A stretch of 47,689 nucleotides of DNA from an uncultured Prevotellaceae bacterium. GTDB taxonomy: Bacteria; Bacteroidota; Bacteroidia; Bacteroidales; Bacteroidaceae. The notes under the pieces are model-generated. The model searched no databases. It was not told the origin of the DNA and worked only from the letters and a program-made list of their open reading frames with translations. Positions 7,862-16,571 of the stretch are shown piece after piece (the first letter of the stretch is position 1; each line of letters opens with the position of its first letter). The stretch covers positions 1-47,689 of the forward strand of contig CADCET010000026.1 in assembly GCA_902800495.1 (NCBI GenBank), written 5' to 3'. The position numbers were made by a program, and so were the translations under genes.

Positions 7862-9466
7862 ATGAAAACCATTAAAAATTTTGCAATTCTGATGTTTGGC
7901 TGCCTCTTTGCAGCAGCAAGTTTTACCGCTTGTTCAGACAATGACGACTTGAACGAGCATGTGTCGAATGTAACAGTCAACGACAATTATCCCCTGACCG
8001 ATGTCCAGGTCATGGAGTCGGGCTATATAAGCGCTGAGCTGGATGCCGGTGCTGTCACCCGTGCCGCCAATGGCGAACTGCGCCCCGAGGATGTCACGGT
8101 GAAGCAGGTCAGTGAGGCCGAGGCCATGGCCTTCGACAAGAACAAGGACGGCAAAGGCGGCACTGGCCGATACTTTAACACCTATCGCTGGGTCACGCTG
8201 CGCTACAAGTGCAAAGTCGCCGACGGCACGAAGAAAGACCTGTCTGAACTGGTGGTATGGCCCATATCGTTCTTTGGACGAAAAGACCAGAACCCCTCGC
8301 AGCTCATCATCGGTTGCCACAGCACCATCACCTCCGACAAGGAGCGCCCCACGAACTTCAGCGAGCAGGGCGAGCTTGAGGAGATTAACATGCTGGCACT
8401 GTTCTCTACTGGCTTCAGCCAGAGTGCCTTGGTCGTCATCCCCGACTACGAGGGCTACGGCTCTACCGCAGGTTCGGCTCACCCCTACTGTAACCGCGAG
8501 CTGACCGCCGAGCAGGTGGTGACGGGCGTGAAGGCCGGCAAGAACTGGTTTGAGAAGAACGTCAAGACGATGAAGGAAGGCTGGTCGTCGGTAGCCATTG
8601 GCTACTCCCAGGGCGGTGCCGTTGCCGCTGGTGTGCTGCGCTATTGCCAGGAGCATCACGAAGACGGTCTGCGCATCAAAGGTGCTGTCTGCGGCGACGG
8701 TCCCTACGACCCGCTGGCCACGCTGAAGCGCTACATCTCTATGGACAAGCTCTATATGCCCGTAGCCCCCGCACTGCTGCTGAAGGGCATGGTCGACACC
8801 GACGAGCAGATGAAACGTCTGGGTTGTGTCTATCAGGACTTTGTCACCAAGGAGTTCTACGCCACCAACATCTTTGATATGATTCAGAGCAAGCAGAAGT
8901 CGACCGACGACATCCAGGCAGCGCTCCTGAAGTATTCTTACCAGCACGGCGACGAAGGCGGCTTTACGATGATGGCACAGACCAAAGAGGGCTTCAAGCC
9001 CTACACCCCGAAAAATGCCGTAGATGCCAGTGGCCGAAAGCTGAGTTACTACCTCGCCAACGGCAAGGGCTACAACTATTGCACCGTCGACCAGTGCTTC
9101 AAGCCCGGTGTCATAGCCTACTTCCGCGACGGCAAGGTGACCGGCGACGTTCCCGAGTCGAAGCTGCGTGCCTTGGAGCAGGCTCTGGCCAAGAACGCGC
9201 TGACCTACGGCGACTACCAGCCGGGCGCAGGCTACACGTTCTTCCACTCCACGGGCGATGAGGTGGTGCCCTTCTGCAACCTGGAGAGCGTGCGCAACAC
9301 CTGGGGTGCAACCACCATCCTTGCCAGCCCCTACCAGTCGAACACGACGTACCATGTGGCAACGGGCAAGACGTTCTTCACAATCTACTGTGGCAAGATG
9401 GTCGGCCGCCTGTTCAACAACCAGTGGCAGCCGGGCGAGATAAATGTCGGAAACGGACTGTTATAA
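7862..9466 (+). CDS. Alpha/beta-hydrolase family lipoprotein
   Basis: 534 residues from the ATG at 7862. The frame is open to 7646, but that extension crosses the upstream terminator and promoter. The signal peptide ends in a lipobox (SFTAC) followed by SDNDDLNEH. The nucleophile elbow is GYSQGG (Ser249). A late HSTGDEVVPFCNL segment supplies a likely acid, and NTTYHVATG the catalytic His, the order expected for a serine hydrolase. The segment VVIPDYEGYGSTAGS resembles the oxyanion region of secreted lipase/esterases. Substrate is unknown. No partner gene is in the operon; the next gene has its own promoter. Confidence 0.78.
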   Translation: MKTIKNFAILMFGCLFAAASFTACSDNDDLNEHVSNVTVNDNYPLTDVQVMESGYISAELDAGAVTRAANGELRPEDVTVKQVSEAEAMAFDKNKDGKGGTGRYFNTYRWVTLRYKCKVADGTKKDLSELVVWPISFFGRKDQNPSQLIIGCHSTITSDKERPTNFSEQGELEEINMLALFSTGFSQSALVVIPDYEGYGSTAGSAHPYCNRELTAEQVVTGVKAGKNWFEKNVKTMKEGWSSVAIGYSQGGAVAAGVLRYCQEHHEDGLRIKGAVCGDGPYDPLATLKRYISMDKLYMPVAPALLLKGMVDTDEQMKRLGCVYQDFVTKEFYATNIFDMIQSKQKSTDDIQAALLKYSYQHGDEGGFTMMAQTKEGFKPYTPKNAVDASGRKLSYYLANGKGYNYCTVDQCFKPGVIAYFRDGKVTGDVPESKLRALEQALAKNALTYGDYQPGAGYTFFHSTGDEVVPFCNLESVRNTWGATTILASPYQSNTTYHVATGKTFFTIYCGKMVGRLFNNQWQPGEINVGNGLL

Positions 9467-9635
9467 GTAAAGAATACAAGTTTCGCATGTTGAGAAGATA
9501 TAGGAAGATAAAGGAAGATATGCCGCTTTTCAGCGGCGAAGATAGAGGACAATACTCTGTCTGCAAGCTTTCTGTCTCCCTCTATCTACAAGGCAAGCGG
9601 AGCTTGCGAAAGATGAATAAAGAATCAAAAAAAAG
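9467..9635. repeat. Composite of 10-nt tandem repeat and hairpins
   Basis: After the hydrolase stop there are three 10-nt units of the type AAGATATAGG (about 9495-9524). Then come the hairpin GCCGCT-tttc-AGCGGC (9522-9537), a GATAGAGG/CCTCTATC inverted pair (9541-9548, 9579-9586) and the hairpin GCAAGC-gga-GCTTGC (9593-9607). The 15-mer AATACAAGTTTCGCA near 9475 also occurs near 119. No gene is apparent. Confidence 0.65.
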
Positions 9636-9666
9636 AAGCCGAAAGTGCCGCACTTTCGGCTTTTTT
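9636..9666. terminator. Bidirectional terminator hairpin upstream of sufE
   Basis: AAGCCGAAAGTG (9636-9647) and CACTTTCGGCTT (9651-9662) make a perfect 12-bp stem with a CCG loop. An A-tract precedes and a T-tract follows, so it can end transcription from either side. It probably terminates the hydrolase unit. Confidence 0.85.
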
Positions 9667-9669
9667 GTG

Positions 9670-9677
9670 TAATTTTG
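9670..9677 (+). promoter_or_regulatory. -7 element of sufE
   Basis: TAATTTTG fits TAnnTTTG and starts a few nt after the terminator T-tract. The start codon follows at 9706. Confidence 0.55.
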
Positions 9678-9705
9678 CAGTTCCAAATCAATAACCAGAA
9701 GCAAA

Positions 9706-10128
9706 ATGGAAACCATCAACGACATACAAGACGAGATTATCGAGGAGTTCGCCGGTCTGGACGACTGGATGGACAAGTACCAACTGCTGATAGACATGGG
9801 TAACGAGCAGCAGCCGCTGCCCGAGCAGTACAAGACGGAGCAGAACCTCATTGACGGCTGCCAGAGCCGCGTGTGGCTGCAGGCCGACGAGGCGGATGGC
9901 ATCGTCAGCTTCCGTGCCGAGAGCGACGCACTGATTGTCAAGGGCATCGTCAGCCTGTTAATCCGTGTGCTCTCAGGCCATACGGCGCAGGAAATCCTCG
10001 ACGCCGACCTCTACTTCATCGACGAGATAGGCTTGAAGGAGCACCTCTCGCCAACACGCAGCAACGGCCTTTTAGCAATGGTGAAGCAAATGCGAGCCTA
10101 CGCGTTGGCTTTCAGCGCAAAGCGTTAG
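9706..10128 (+). CDS. sufE: SufE family sulfur-acceptor protein
   Basis: 140 residues. SufE accepts persulfide sulfur from the cysteine desulfurase SufS and passes it to the SufBCD scaffold for Fe-S cluster assembly. The active-site Cys52 lies in the family motif LIDGCQSRVW. The surrounding pattern also fits (DWMDKYQLLIDMG, KGIVSLLIRVLSGHTAQEI, IGLKEHLSPTRSNGL). Length is normal for SufE. No suf genes are adjacent. It is monocistronic, between a terminator at 9636 and another at 10169. Confidence 0.93.
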   Translation: METINDIQDEIIEEFAGLDDWMDKYQLLIDMGNEQQPLPEQYKTEQNLIDGCQSRVWLQADEADGIVSFRAESDALIVKGIVSLLIRVLSGHTAQEILDADLYFIDEIGLKEHLSPTRSNGLLAMVKQMRAYALAFSAKR

Positions 10129-10168
10129 TTGAGGCCAGTTTTTTGATTTTAATTAACACGAGAAAGGC

Positions 10169-10200
10169 ATCCCGAAATGAAGAATTTCGGGATTTTTTTT
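10169..10200 (+). terminator. Rho-independent terminator of sufE
   Basis: ATCCCGAAAT (10169-10178) and ATTTCGGGAT (10184-10193) form a perfect 10-bp stem with a 5-nt loop, followed by an eight-T tract. The nrdD -7 element begins two bases after the tract. Confidence 0.9.
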
Positions 10201-10201
10201 G

Positions 10202-10209
10202 TATCTTTG
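10202..10209 (+). promoter_or_regulatory. -7 element of nrdDG
   Basis: TATCTTTG lies 43 nt before the ATG at 10253. The would-be -33 region falls inside the sufE terminator stem, and no TTTG is well placed. Confidence 0.6.
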
Positions 10210-10252
10210 CAAACCGATTTCGAAGACCATTTAAACCAGATTGATACTCAAT

Positions 10253-12493
10253 ATGATACAGACAGTAGTGAAGCGCGACGGGCGCATCGTAGGATTCAAC
10301 GAGCAGAAAGTGATGGCCGCCATCCGTAAGGCCATGCTCCACACCGACAAGGGTGAGGACGAGCGACTGTTATACCAGATAACCGACCGCATCGCCCAGC
10401 GTGGCGAAGAGCGGATGACGGTGGAGCAGATTCAGGACCTCGTAGAGCTGGAGCTGATGAAGTCGAGCCGCAAGGACGTGGCCCAGAAGTACATCGCCTA
10501 CCGCCACCAGCGCAGTGTGGCCCGTAAGGCTAAGACCCGTGAGGTGTTCCTCGACATCGTGAACATCAAGAACAACGACGTCACCCGCGAGAATGCCAAT
10601 ATGAACGCCGACACCCCGGCGGGCATGATGATGAAGTTTGCCTCGGAGACCACCAAACCCTTCGTCGACGACTACCTGCTCTCCGAGGAGAGCCGCGACG
10701 CCGTAGCCCATAACTACCTGCATATCCACGACAAGGACTACTATCCCACGAAGTCGTTCACCTGCGTGCAGCACCCCCTGGACCATATCCTCGAGTGCGG
10801 CTTCATTGCCGGCCACGGTGCCTCACGCCCCGCCCGGCGCATCGAGACGGCCTCGGTGCTGGCCTGTATCTCCATGGAGTGCGCCCAGAACGAGATGCAC
10901 GGCGGACAGGCCATCCCCGCCTTCGACTTCTACCTCGCCCCATACGTCCGCATGAGCTATGTCGAGGAGCTGAAGGCACTGGAGGAACTCAACGGCGAGG
11001 ACTATAGCGACATGTATGAGGAACCGCTGATGGACTACGTGAAGAAACCCCTCGACGGACTGACAGGCCGCGAGCGCGCCCGCCAGCACGCCGTCAACAA
11101 GACCGTGGGCCGCGTACACCAGGCGATGGAGGCCTTCATCCACAATATGAACACCATCCACTCCCGTGGCGGCAACCAGGTGGTGTTCTCCTCTATTAAT
11201 TATGGTACGGACACGAGCGCCGAGGGCCGCTGCGTCATGCGCGAGATACTGCTCTCTACCTACGAGGGCGTCGGCGGTGGCGAGACGGCCATCTTCCCCA
11301 TACAGATATGGAAGAAGAAACGTGGCGTGAACTACCTGCCCGAAGACCGCAACTTCGACCTCTACCAGCTGGCCTGCAAGGTGACGGCGCGCCGCTTCTT
11401 CCCCAACTTCCTGAACCTCGACGCCTCCTTTAACCAGGACAGCGACTGGCGTGCCGACGACCCCAAGCGCTATCTTCACGAGGTGGCCACGATGGGCTGC
11501 CGCACGCGCGTCTACGAGAACCGTTTCGGTCCGAAGACCTCCATCGGCCGCGGCAACCTCTCGTTCTCAACCATCAACATCGTCCGCCTGGCTATCGAGT
11601 GCATGGGTATCGACGACAGGCAGCAGCGCATCGACAAGTTCTTTACCAAACTCGACCACATGCTCGAACTGACGGCCAAGCAGCTCGACGACCGCTACCA
11701 GTTCCAGAAGACGGCCTTCGCCAAGCAGTTCCCCCTGCTGATGAAGAGTCTGTGGATAGGTGCCGACAAGCTGAAACCTACCGATACCGTCGAGAGCGTC
11801 ATCAACCAGGGCACCCTCGGCATCGGCTTCATCGGACTGGCCGAGTGCCTGGTAGCCCTGACGGGTAAGCACCACGGCGAGAGCGAGGAGTCGCAGGCGC
11901 TGGGTCTGAAGATTGTCACCTATATGCGCGACCGCATCAACGAGTTCTGCGAGCGCTACCACCATAACTATTCCGTTCTGGCAACGCCCGCCGAGGGACT
12001 TGCCGGACGCTTCACGAAGCGCGACCGCAAGGAGTTCGGCGTCATCCCCGGCGTCACCGACCGCGACTACTACACCAACTCCAACCACGTGCCCGTCTAC
12101 TACAAGTGCTCGGCACGCCACAAGGCCGAGGTGGAGGCACCCTACCACAACCTGACGCGCGGCGGCCATATCTTCTATGTCGAGATTGACGGCGACGCCA
12201 CCCACAACCCGCAGGTCATCATGAGTGTTGTCGACATGATGGACCGCCTCGACATGGGCTACGGTTCGGTGAACCACAACCGCAATCGCTGTATGGACTG
12301 CGGCTACGAGAATGCCGACGACCACCTGACGCAGTGCCCGAAGTGCGGTTCGACGAACATCGACAAGCTGCAGCGCATCACCGGCTACCTCGTAGGCACC
12401 ACCGACCGCTGGAACAGCGGCAAACTGGCGGAGCTGAACGACCGCGTGACCCACATCGACCACGGTCAGCAGGACTTGTTTGGCGGCGAATAA
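10253..12493 (+). CDS. nrdD: Anaerobic ribonucleoside-triphosphate reductase
   Basis: 746 residues from the ATG at 10253; the frame is open to a TTG at 10241, but the ATG is preferred. It makes deoxyribonucleotides by glycyl-radical chemistry without oxygen. An N-terminal ATP-cone (VVKRDGRIVGFNEQKVMAAIRKAM) gives allosteric control. The C-terminus has four Cys in CMDCGYENADDHLTQCPKCG, a structural zinc site, followed by RITGYLVGTTDRW, which holds the radical glycine near residue 710. NrdG, encoded 19 nt downstream, installs the radical. An anaerobic lifestyle is implied. Confidence 0.96.
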   Translation: MIQTVVKRDGRIVGFNEQKVMAAIRKAMLHTDKGEDERLLYQITDRIAQRGEERMTVEQIQDLVELELMKSSRKDVAQKYIAYRHQRSVARKAKTREVFLDIVNIKNNDVTRENANMNADTPAGMMMKFASETTKPFVDDYLLSEESRDAVAHNYLHIHDKDYYPTKSFTCVQHPLDHILECGFIAGHGASRPARRIETASVLACISMECAQNEMHGGQAIPAFDFYLAPYVRMSYVEELKALEELNGEDYSDMYEEPLMDYVKKPLDGLTGRERARQHAVNKTVGRVHQAMEAFIHNMNTIHSRGGNQVVFSSINYGTDTSAEGRCVMREILLSTYEGVGGGETAIFPIQIWKKKRGVNYLPEDRNFDLYQLACKVTARRFFPNFLNLDASFNQDSDWRADDPKRYLHEVATMGCRTRVYENRFGPKTSIGRGNLSFSTINIVRLAIECMGIDDRQQRIDKFFTKLDHMLELTAKQLDDRYQFQKTAFAKQFPLLMKSLWIGADKLKPTDTVESVINQGTLGIGFIGLAECLVALTGKHHGESEESQALGLKIVTYMRDRINEFCERYHHNYSVLATPAEGLAGRFTKRDRKEFGVIPGVTDRDYYTNSNHVPVYYKCSARHKAEVEAPYHNLTRGGHIFYVEIDGDATHNPQVIMSVVDMMDRLDMGYGSVNHNRNRCMDCGYENADDHLTQCPKCGSTNIDKLQRITGYLVGTTDRWNSGKLAELNDRVTHIDHGQQDLFGGE

Positions 12494-12512
12494 CACCTAC
12501 GCCGCTCGTAAG

Positions 12513-13028
12513 ATGATAGAGCTAAGGATTTTGGATATTGTTGAAGACACGATGGTTGACGGTCCGGGGTTTCGGACGGCCATCTATTGTGCCGGCTGTC
12601 GCCACGCCTGCCCCGGCTGCCATAACCCGCAGTCGTGGGACTTTGGCGGCGGACGCACTATAACCGTCCAGCAGCTGATGAGCGTCATCGAGGCCGACCC
12701 TTTTACCCGCGGCGTCACCTTCAGTGGTGGCGACCCGATGTATCAGGCAGCGGCTTTCGCCGAACTGGCGCGCCAGATACACCGTCGCACGCAGAAAGAT
12801 GTCTGGTGCTATACGGGCTTCACGTTTGAAAGTCTTATCCACGACGACCAGCGCGAACTGCTGGCAGAGATCGACGTGCTCGTCGACGGGCCTTTTGTGC
12901 AGTCGCTCCACGACCCCGACCTGCTCTTTCGCGGTTCCTCGAACCAGCGCCTGATAGACGTTCAGGCTTCCATGTACAGTGGTGAGACTGTACTCTGGAA
13001 GCCTGAACTCATAACGCTTAATTCTTAA
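12513..13028 (+). CDS. nrdG: Anaerobic ribonucleotide reductase activating protein
   Basis: 171-residue radical SAM enzyme that uses S-adenosylmethionine to generate the glycyl radical on NrdD. The cluster motif is CRHACPGC (Cys29, Cys33, Cys36; CxxxCxxC), followed by HNPQSWD. The GGDP motif (TFSGGDPMYQ) binds SAM. The ATG at 12513 is chosen because it gives the normal NrdG N-terminus (ELRILDIVEDTMVDGPGFR); a longer TTG-initiated frame would overlap nrdD. It forms an operon with nrdD. Confidence 0.95.
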   Translation: MIELRILDIVEDTMVDGPGFRTAIYCAGCRHACPGCHNPQSWDFGGGRTITVQQLMSVIEADPFTRGVTFSGGDPMYQAAAFAELARQIHRRTQKDVWCYTGFTFESLIHDDQRELLAEIDVLVDGPFVQSLHDPDLLFRGSSNQRLIDVQASMYSGETVLWKPELITLNS

Positions 13029-13029
13029 T

Positions 13030-13065
13030 CGGCGTAGCCGAAACCTCTTACCTCTTACTTCTTAC
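13030..13065. repeat. Hairpin plus heptamer repeat at the nrdG / Na-Pi gene junction
   Basis: CGGC-gta-GCCG (13030-13040) is followed by CTCTTAC, CTCTTAC and TTCTTAC (13045-13065), a 7-nt tandem repeat. The last unit contains the stop codon of the convergent Na/Pi cotransporter gene. Confidence 0.6.
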
Positions 13066-14801
13066 CTGATTCCCATGCGGGCCTCGACGACGTTGACGAC
13101 ATAGTCGCCTAACTTCTCGCACTCGTTGATAAGATCCATATAGATGGTACCCACGGCGTAGGTGTACTCGTGGTTGTTGATGTCGGCAATGTTCTGCGCC
13201 TTCAGCTGGTTGCGGTAGTTGTTAATCTCGTTCTCGATGTTGAACGAGCGGTTGATGTCGTACGACTCTTTGCGGCCACCCAACAGGCGGTTCATCTCCG
13301 TCAGCGACTGGTCCGTGAGTCCCATCATCTGGTGGATGTGGTCATACTGCCGCTCGGTGAAGTGGTCCTGCTTGCCGTTGTACTTGCGGTTGATGGTGCG
13401 CGCCATGTTGTAGCAGGCGTCGCCAATCGACTCCAGTTCGGAAATCTCGCGCAGCATGGCGCGAATCTTCGCCTTCGTGTCGTCGCTGAGGTGGGCGTCG
13501 CTCACGCTGTCCAGGTATTTGGCAATCTCCAGTTCCATGTTGTCGCTGATGCCCTCGTATTTCTCGATACGCGTGTAGAGCTTGTTGAAGTCGCCAGCCT
13601 GTGCCTTGGCCTCCTTTGCCGTGGCACTGCTCGACAGGTTCAGCAGTTCTATCACCATGCCGAACATGCGCTGCATACGCTCTGAGAACGACTGTATCTC
13701 CTTCTGTGCCTCAAGCACCGAGAGCTCCGGGGTCTTCATGAAGCCGGCAGTGATGAAGTGCAGGCGGAAGTCCTCCTCCTCGTCGACGCGCTTGGGCTTG
13801 ATGACCCAGCACACGAAGCGCTCTATCTGCGGGATGAACCAGATGAGGATGAACGTGTTGGCCACGTTGAACGACGTGTGGAACGCCGCCAGCACGAATG
13901 TCAGTTTTGCGGAGTTAGCCAGGAAGGCGGCAGCCCCGGCGGCCTCTTTCGTCATCGTCACGTCGTAGCCTACCCAGCCGCAGACCATATCGATGAACGG
14001 ACGGAAGACAAACAGAATCCAGATGACGCCGAAGACGTTGAAGAACATGTGGGCCAGGGCGGCGCGGCGCGCCTGCGTGTTGGCCGACAGGGCGGCGAGG
14101 TTCGACGTGACGGTGGTGCCGATGTTCTCGCCCATCACCAGTGCGATACCCTGGTAGATAGGCAGGGCGCCGCTCGAACACAGAATCATCGTGATGGCCA
14201 TGACGGCTGCCGACGACTGTACGCAGAACGTCAGGATGCCGCCCAGCAGCAGGAATACCAGCGTCGTGACGAACGATGTGGGGTCGAACGAGGCGAAGAA
14301 GTCGAGCAGCGCCTGGTTCTCGCCGAGGTTCATCTCCGTGCCCGTGGCGCGCAGTGTTCCCAGTCCTAACAGCAGGAACGACAGTCCGAAGAGGAAGTCG
14401 CCGATGTACCGGTAGCGCTTCTGGTAAATCAGTATGATACCGACGAAGAATGCCGGGTAGACGGCCGCCGTGATGTCGAACGACATACCGGCGGACATAA
14501 TCCAGGCCGTCAGCGTCGTACCGATGTTGGCACCCATGATGACCGAGATGGCCTGTGCCAGCGTCAGCAGACCGGCGTTGACAAACGAGACGGTCATCAC
14601 CGTCGTGGCCGTTGAAGACTGGACGGAGGCTGTCACCAGCATACCCGTCAACATACCCGTAAAGCGGTTGGTAGTCATGGCTCCGAGGACGTGTCGCAAC
14701 TGCGGTCCGGCCATTTTCTGCAGCGCCTCACTCATGGTCTTCATACCAAACATGAGAAGAGCCAGCGAGCCGAGCAGTTTGAAAATAATCCAGATGGACA
14801 T
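13062..14801 (-). CDS. Na/Pi cotransporter family protein with PhoU-like domain
   Basis: 579-residue membrane protein of the NptA/YjbB type, a sodium-coupled phosphate carrier or exporter. The duplicated family signature is visible as QSSTATTVMTVSFVNAGLL in the first half and QSSAAVMAITMILCSSGALP in the second, each within a set of membrane helices (about 1-330). The region from about 350 on is a soluble, helical PhoU-like domain (SFSERMQRMFGMVIELL, ISELESIGDACYNMARTI). It is divergent from the nucleoside kinase gene, with its own -7 element. Direction of phosphate transport cannot be told from sequence. Confidence 0.92.
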   Translation of the reverse strand: MSIWIIFKLLGSLALLMFGMKTMSEALQKMAGPQLRHVLGAMTTNRFTGMLTGMLVTASVQSSTATTVMTVSFVNAGLLTLAQAISVIMGANIGTTLTAWIMSAGMSFDITAAVYPAFFVGIILIYQKRYRYIGDFLFGLSFLLLGLGTLRATGTEMNLGENQALLDFFASFDPTSFVTTLVFLLLGGILTFCVQSSAAVMAITMILCSSGALPIYQGIALVMGENIGTTVTSNLAALSANTQARRAALAHMFFNVFGVIWILFVFRPFIDMVCGWVGYDVTMTKEAAGAAAFLANSAKLTFVLAAFHTSFNVANTFILIWFIPQIERFVCWVIKPKRVDEEEDFRLHFITAGFMKTPELSVLEAQKEIQSFSERMQRMFGMVIELLNLSSSATAKEAKAQAGDFNKLYTRIEKYEGISDNMELEIAKYLDSVSDAHLSDDTKAKIRAMLREISELESIGDACYNMARTINRKYNGKQDHFTERQYDHIHQMMGLTDQSLTEMNRLLGGRKESYDINRSFNIENEINNYRNQLKAQNIADINNHEYTYAVGTIYMDLINECEKLGDYVVNVVEARMGIR

Positions 14802-14834
14802 AAGATGATTTGTTTATTTGAAAATTTTCGGCTA

Positions 14835-14872
14835 CAAAGATACGAATTTTTTCGAAATAATCACTATCTTTG
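14835..14872. promoter_or_regulatory. Divergent promoters: Na/Pi gene and nucleoside kinase operon
   Basis: CAAAGATA (14835-14842) is the minus-strand -7 element for the Na/Pi gene. TATCTTTG (14865-14872) serves the kinase operon. They are 22 bp apart, mirrored as at trpS/cysS but with a longer spacer. Confidence 0.7.
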
Positions 14873-14900
14873 CACCAAAAATAACCAAAAACTTAAAATT

Positions 14901-16559
14901 ATGGAAAAAGTAAGGATATTCTGCCGCAATAATGGTCAGTCAGTTGAGGTGCCTATGGGCACGACATTGGAAGAGGCATACGCCATGACAGGACTGCAAA
15001 TGGCTTACGGGCCATTGCTGGCGCATGTGAATAATAAGGTAGAGGGTATGCACTACCGTATTTACAATGCCCGTGAGGTGGAGTTCCTCAACTTGACGTC
15101 GCCCAGTGGGCAGCGTGCCTATACCCGTTCGTTGTTTTTCGTCCTCTGCAAGGCTGTTCACGATTTGTATGATCCTGCGACGGTGTCGATAGACATTCCC
15201 GTGAGCAACGGTTATTACGTTGACCTGAATATCGGCCGTCCCGTGACGCTCGATGATGCCGGTCGCATCCGCCAACGGATGCAGGAGATCATCGATGCCG
15301 CTCTGCCCATCCATCGCTATGAGACGACAACTGACGAGGCTATCAAGATGTTCGAGAAACTGCATACCTTCTCGAAGGTGAAGCTGTTGAAGAGCATCGG
15401 CCGCATCTATACTACTTACTATGAGATAGACGGCTATATCGACTATTACTACGGTGCCTTGCTGACCAATACCTCACAGCTCTATCTCTTTGGACTTGAG
15501 AAGTATTACGATGGCTTGCTGCTGCGCATACCGTCACCAGCACATCCTGAAGAGTTGGGCGAGATGGTGCATCAGGACAAGATGTTCGGCATCTTCAAGG
15601 AGCACCACCGTTGGCAGGACATCCTCGGTCTGCGCACCATCGGTGATCTGAATGAAGCCATTGACAAGGGCTATTCGCCACAGCTGATACAAGTCAGTGA
15701 GGCACTGCAAGAGAAGAAAATCAGTCAGATTGCCGACGAGATAGCCCAGCGTCGCGGCATCCGCATGGTACTCATTGCCGGACCGTCGTCCAGCGGAAAG
15801 ACAACCACCTGCAAGCGGCTCAGTATCCAATTGGCCGTCAATGGCATCTGGCCCGTACCCATCTCGCTTGATGACTACTTCCTTGACCGCGACAAAACAC
15901 CGCTCGACGAGAAGGGCGACTATGACTTCGAACATCTGCACGCTCTGAATCTGCCATTGCTCAACGAGCAGATGAACGCCCTCTTCCGTGGCGAAGAGAT
16001 TGAACTGCCGCGCTATAATTTCCAGGCGGGACGGAGCGAGAAGAGCGGACACCGACTGCGGTTGCGCGACAACGAAGTGCTTGTTGTCGAAGGTATACAC
16101 GCCCTGAACCCTGAGTTGATGTCTCAGGTGCGTAACGACCAGATATTCCGCGTTTACGCCTCAGCACTCACTACGTTGCTGCTCGACAAGCATAACTACA
16201 TCCCCACCACCGACAACCGCTTGCTACGCCGCATCATCCGCGACAATAAGTACCGTGGCGTCAGTGCTGTCGAGACCATCCGCCGCTGGCCGTCGGTGCG
16301 TGCCGGCGAGAACCGCTGGATATTCCCCTATCAGGAGAATGCCGATGCCATGTTCAACACCGCTATGCTCTTCGAACTGGCCGTCATCAAGCAGCAGGCC
16401 GAACCCCTCTTGGAGCAGGTGCCCGAGAGTGCCCCGGAGCACGCCGAGGCATACCGTCTGCTGAAGTTCCTGCGCTACATCAAGCCCATCCCCGAGACGC
16501 AGATTCCCCCGACGTCGCTCCTTCGTGAGTTCCTCGGCGGTTCTTCGTTCCAATATTAA
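14901..16559 (+). CDS. Uridine kinase-like nucleoside kinase with N-terminal TGS-like region
   Basis: 552 residues from the ATG at 14901, just after the promoter; the frame is open further upstream but that part overlaps the divergent gene and promoter. The N-terminal 60 or so residues look like a TGS/ubiquitin-like module (VRIFCRNNGQSVEVPMGTTLEEAY). A middle region resembles threonyl-tRNA synthetase editing-type sequence, as in related Bacteroidota proteins. The C-terminal half is a phosphoribulokinase/uridine kinase domain: P-loop GPSSSGKTTTCKRLS (Gly294), ISLDDYFLDRDKTP, and VVEGIHALNPEL. Substrate is probably uridine or cytidine. It is co-transcribed with an alarmone synthetase-like gene 12 nt downstream. 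Confidence 0.85.
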   Translation: MEKVRIFCRNNGQSVEVPMGTTLEEAYAMTGLQMAYGPLLAHVNNKVEGMHYRIYNAREVEFLNLTSPSGQRAYTRSLFFVLCKAVHDLYDPATVSIDIPVSNGYYVDLNIGRPVTLDDAGRIRQRMQEIIDAALPIHRYETTTDEAIKMFEKLHTFSKVKLLKSIGRIYTTYYEIDGYIDYYYGALLTNTSQLYLFGLEKYYDGLLLRIPSPAHPEELGEMVHQDKMFGIFKEHHRWQDILGLRTIGDLNEAIDKGYSPQLIQVSEALQEKKISQIADEIAQRRGIRMVLIAGPSSSGKTTTCKRLSIQLAVNGIWPVPISLDDYFLDRDKTPLDEKGDYDFEHLHALNLPLLNEQMNALFRGEEIELPRYNFQAGRSEKSGHRLRLRDNEVLVVEGIHALNPELMSQVRNDQIFRVYASALTTLLLDKHNYIPTTDNRLLRRIIRDNKYRGVSAVETIRRWPSVRAGENRWIFPYQENADAMFNTAMLFELAVIKQQAEPLLEQVPESAPEHAEAYRLLKFLRYIKPIPETQIPPTSLLREFLGGSSFQY

Positions 16560-16571
16560 TAGTAGATAAAT

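Noticed and set aside
7934-9355. Long minus-strand open frame opposite the hydrolase gene
   Set aside because: Antisense shadow; the plus strand has promoter, lipobox and catalytic motifs.
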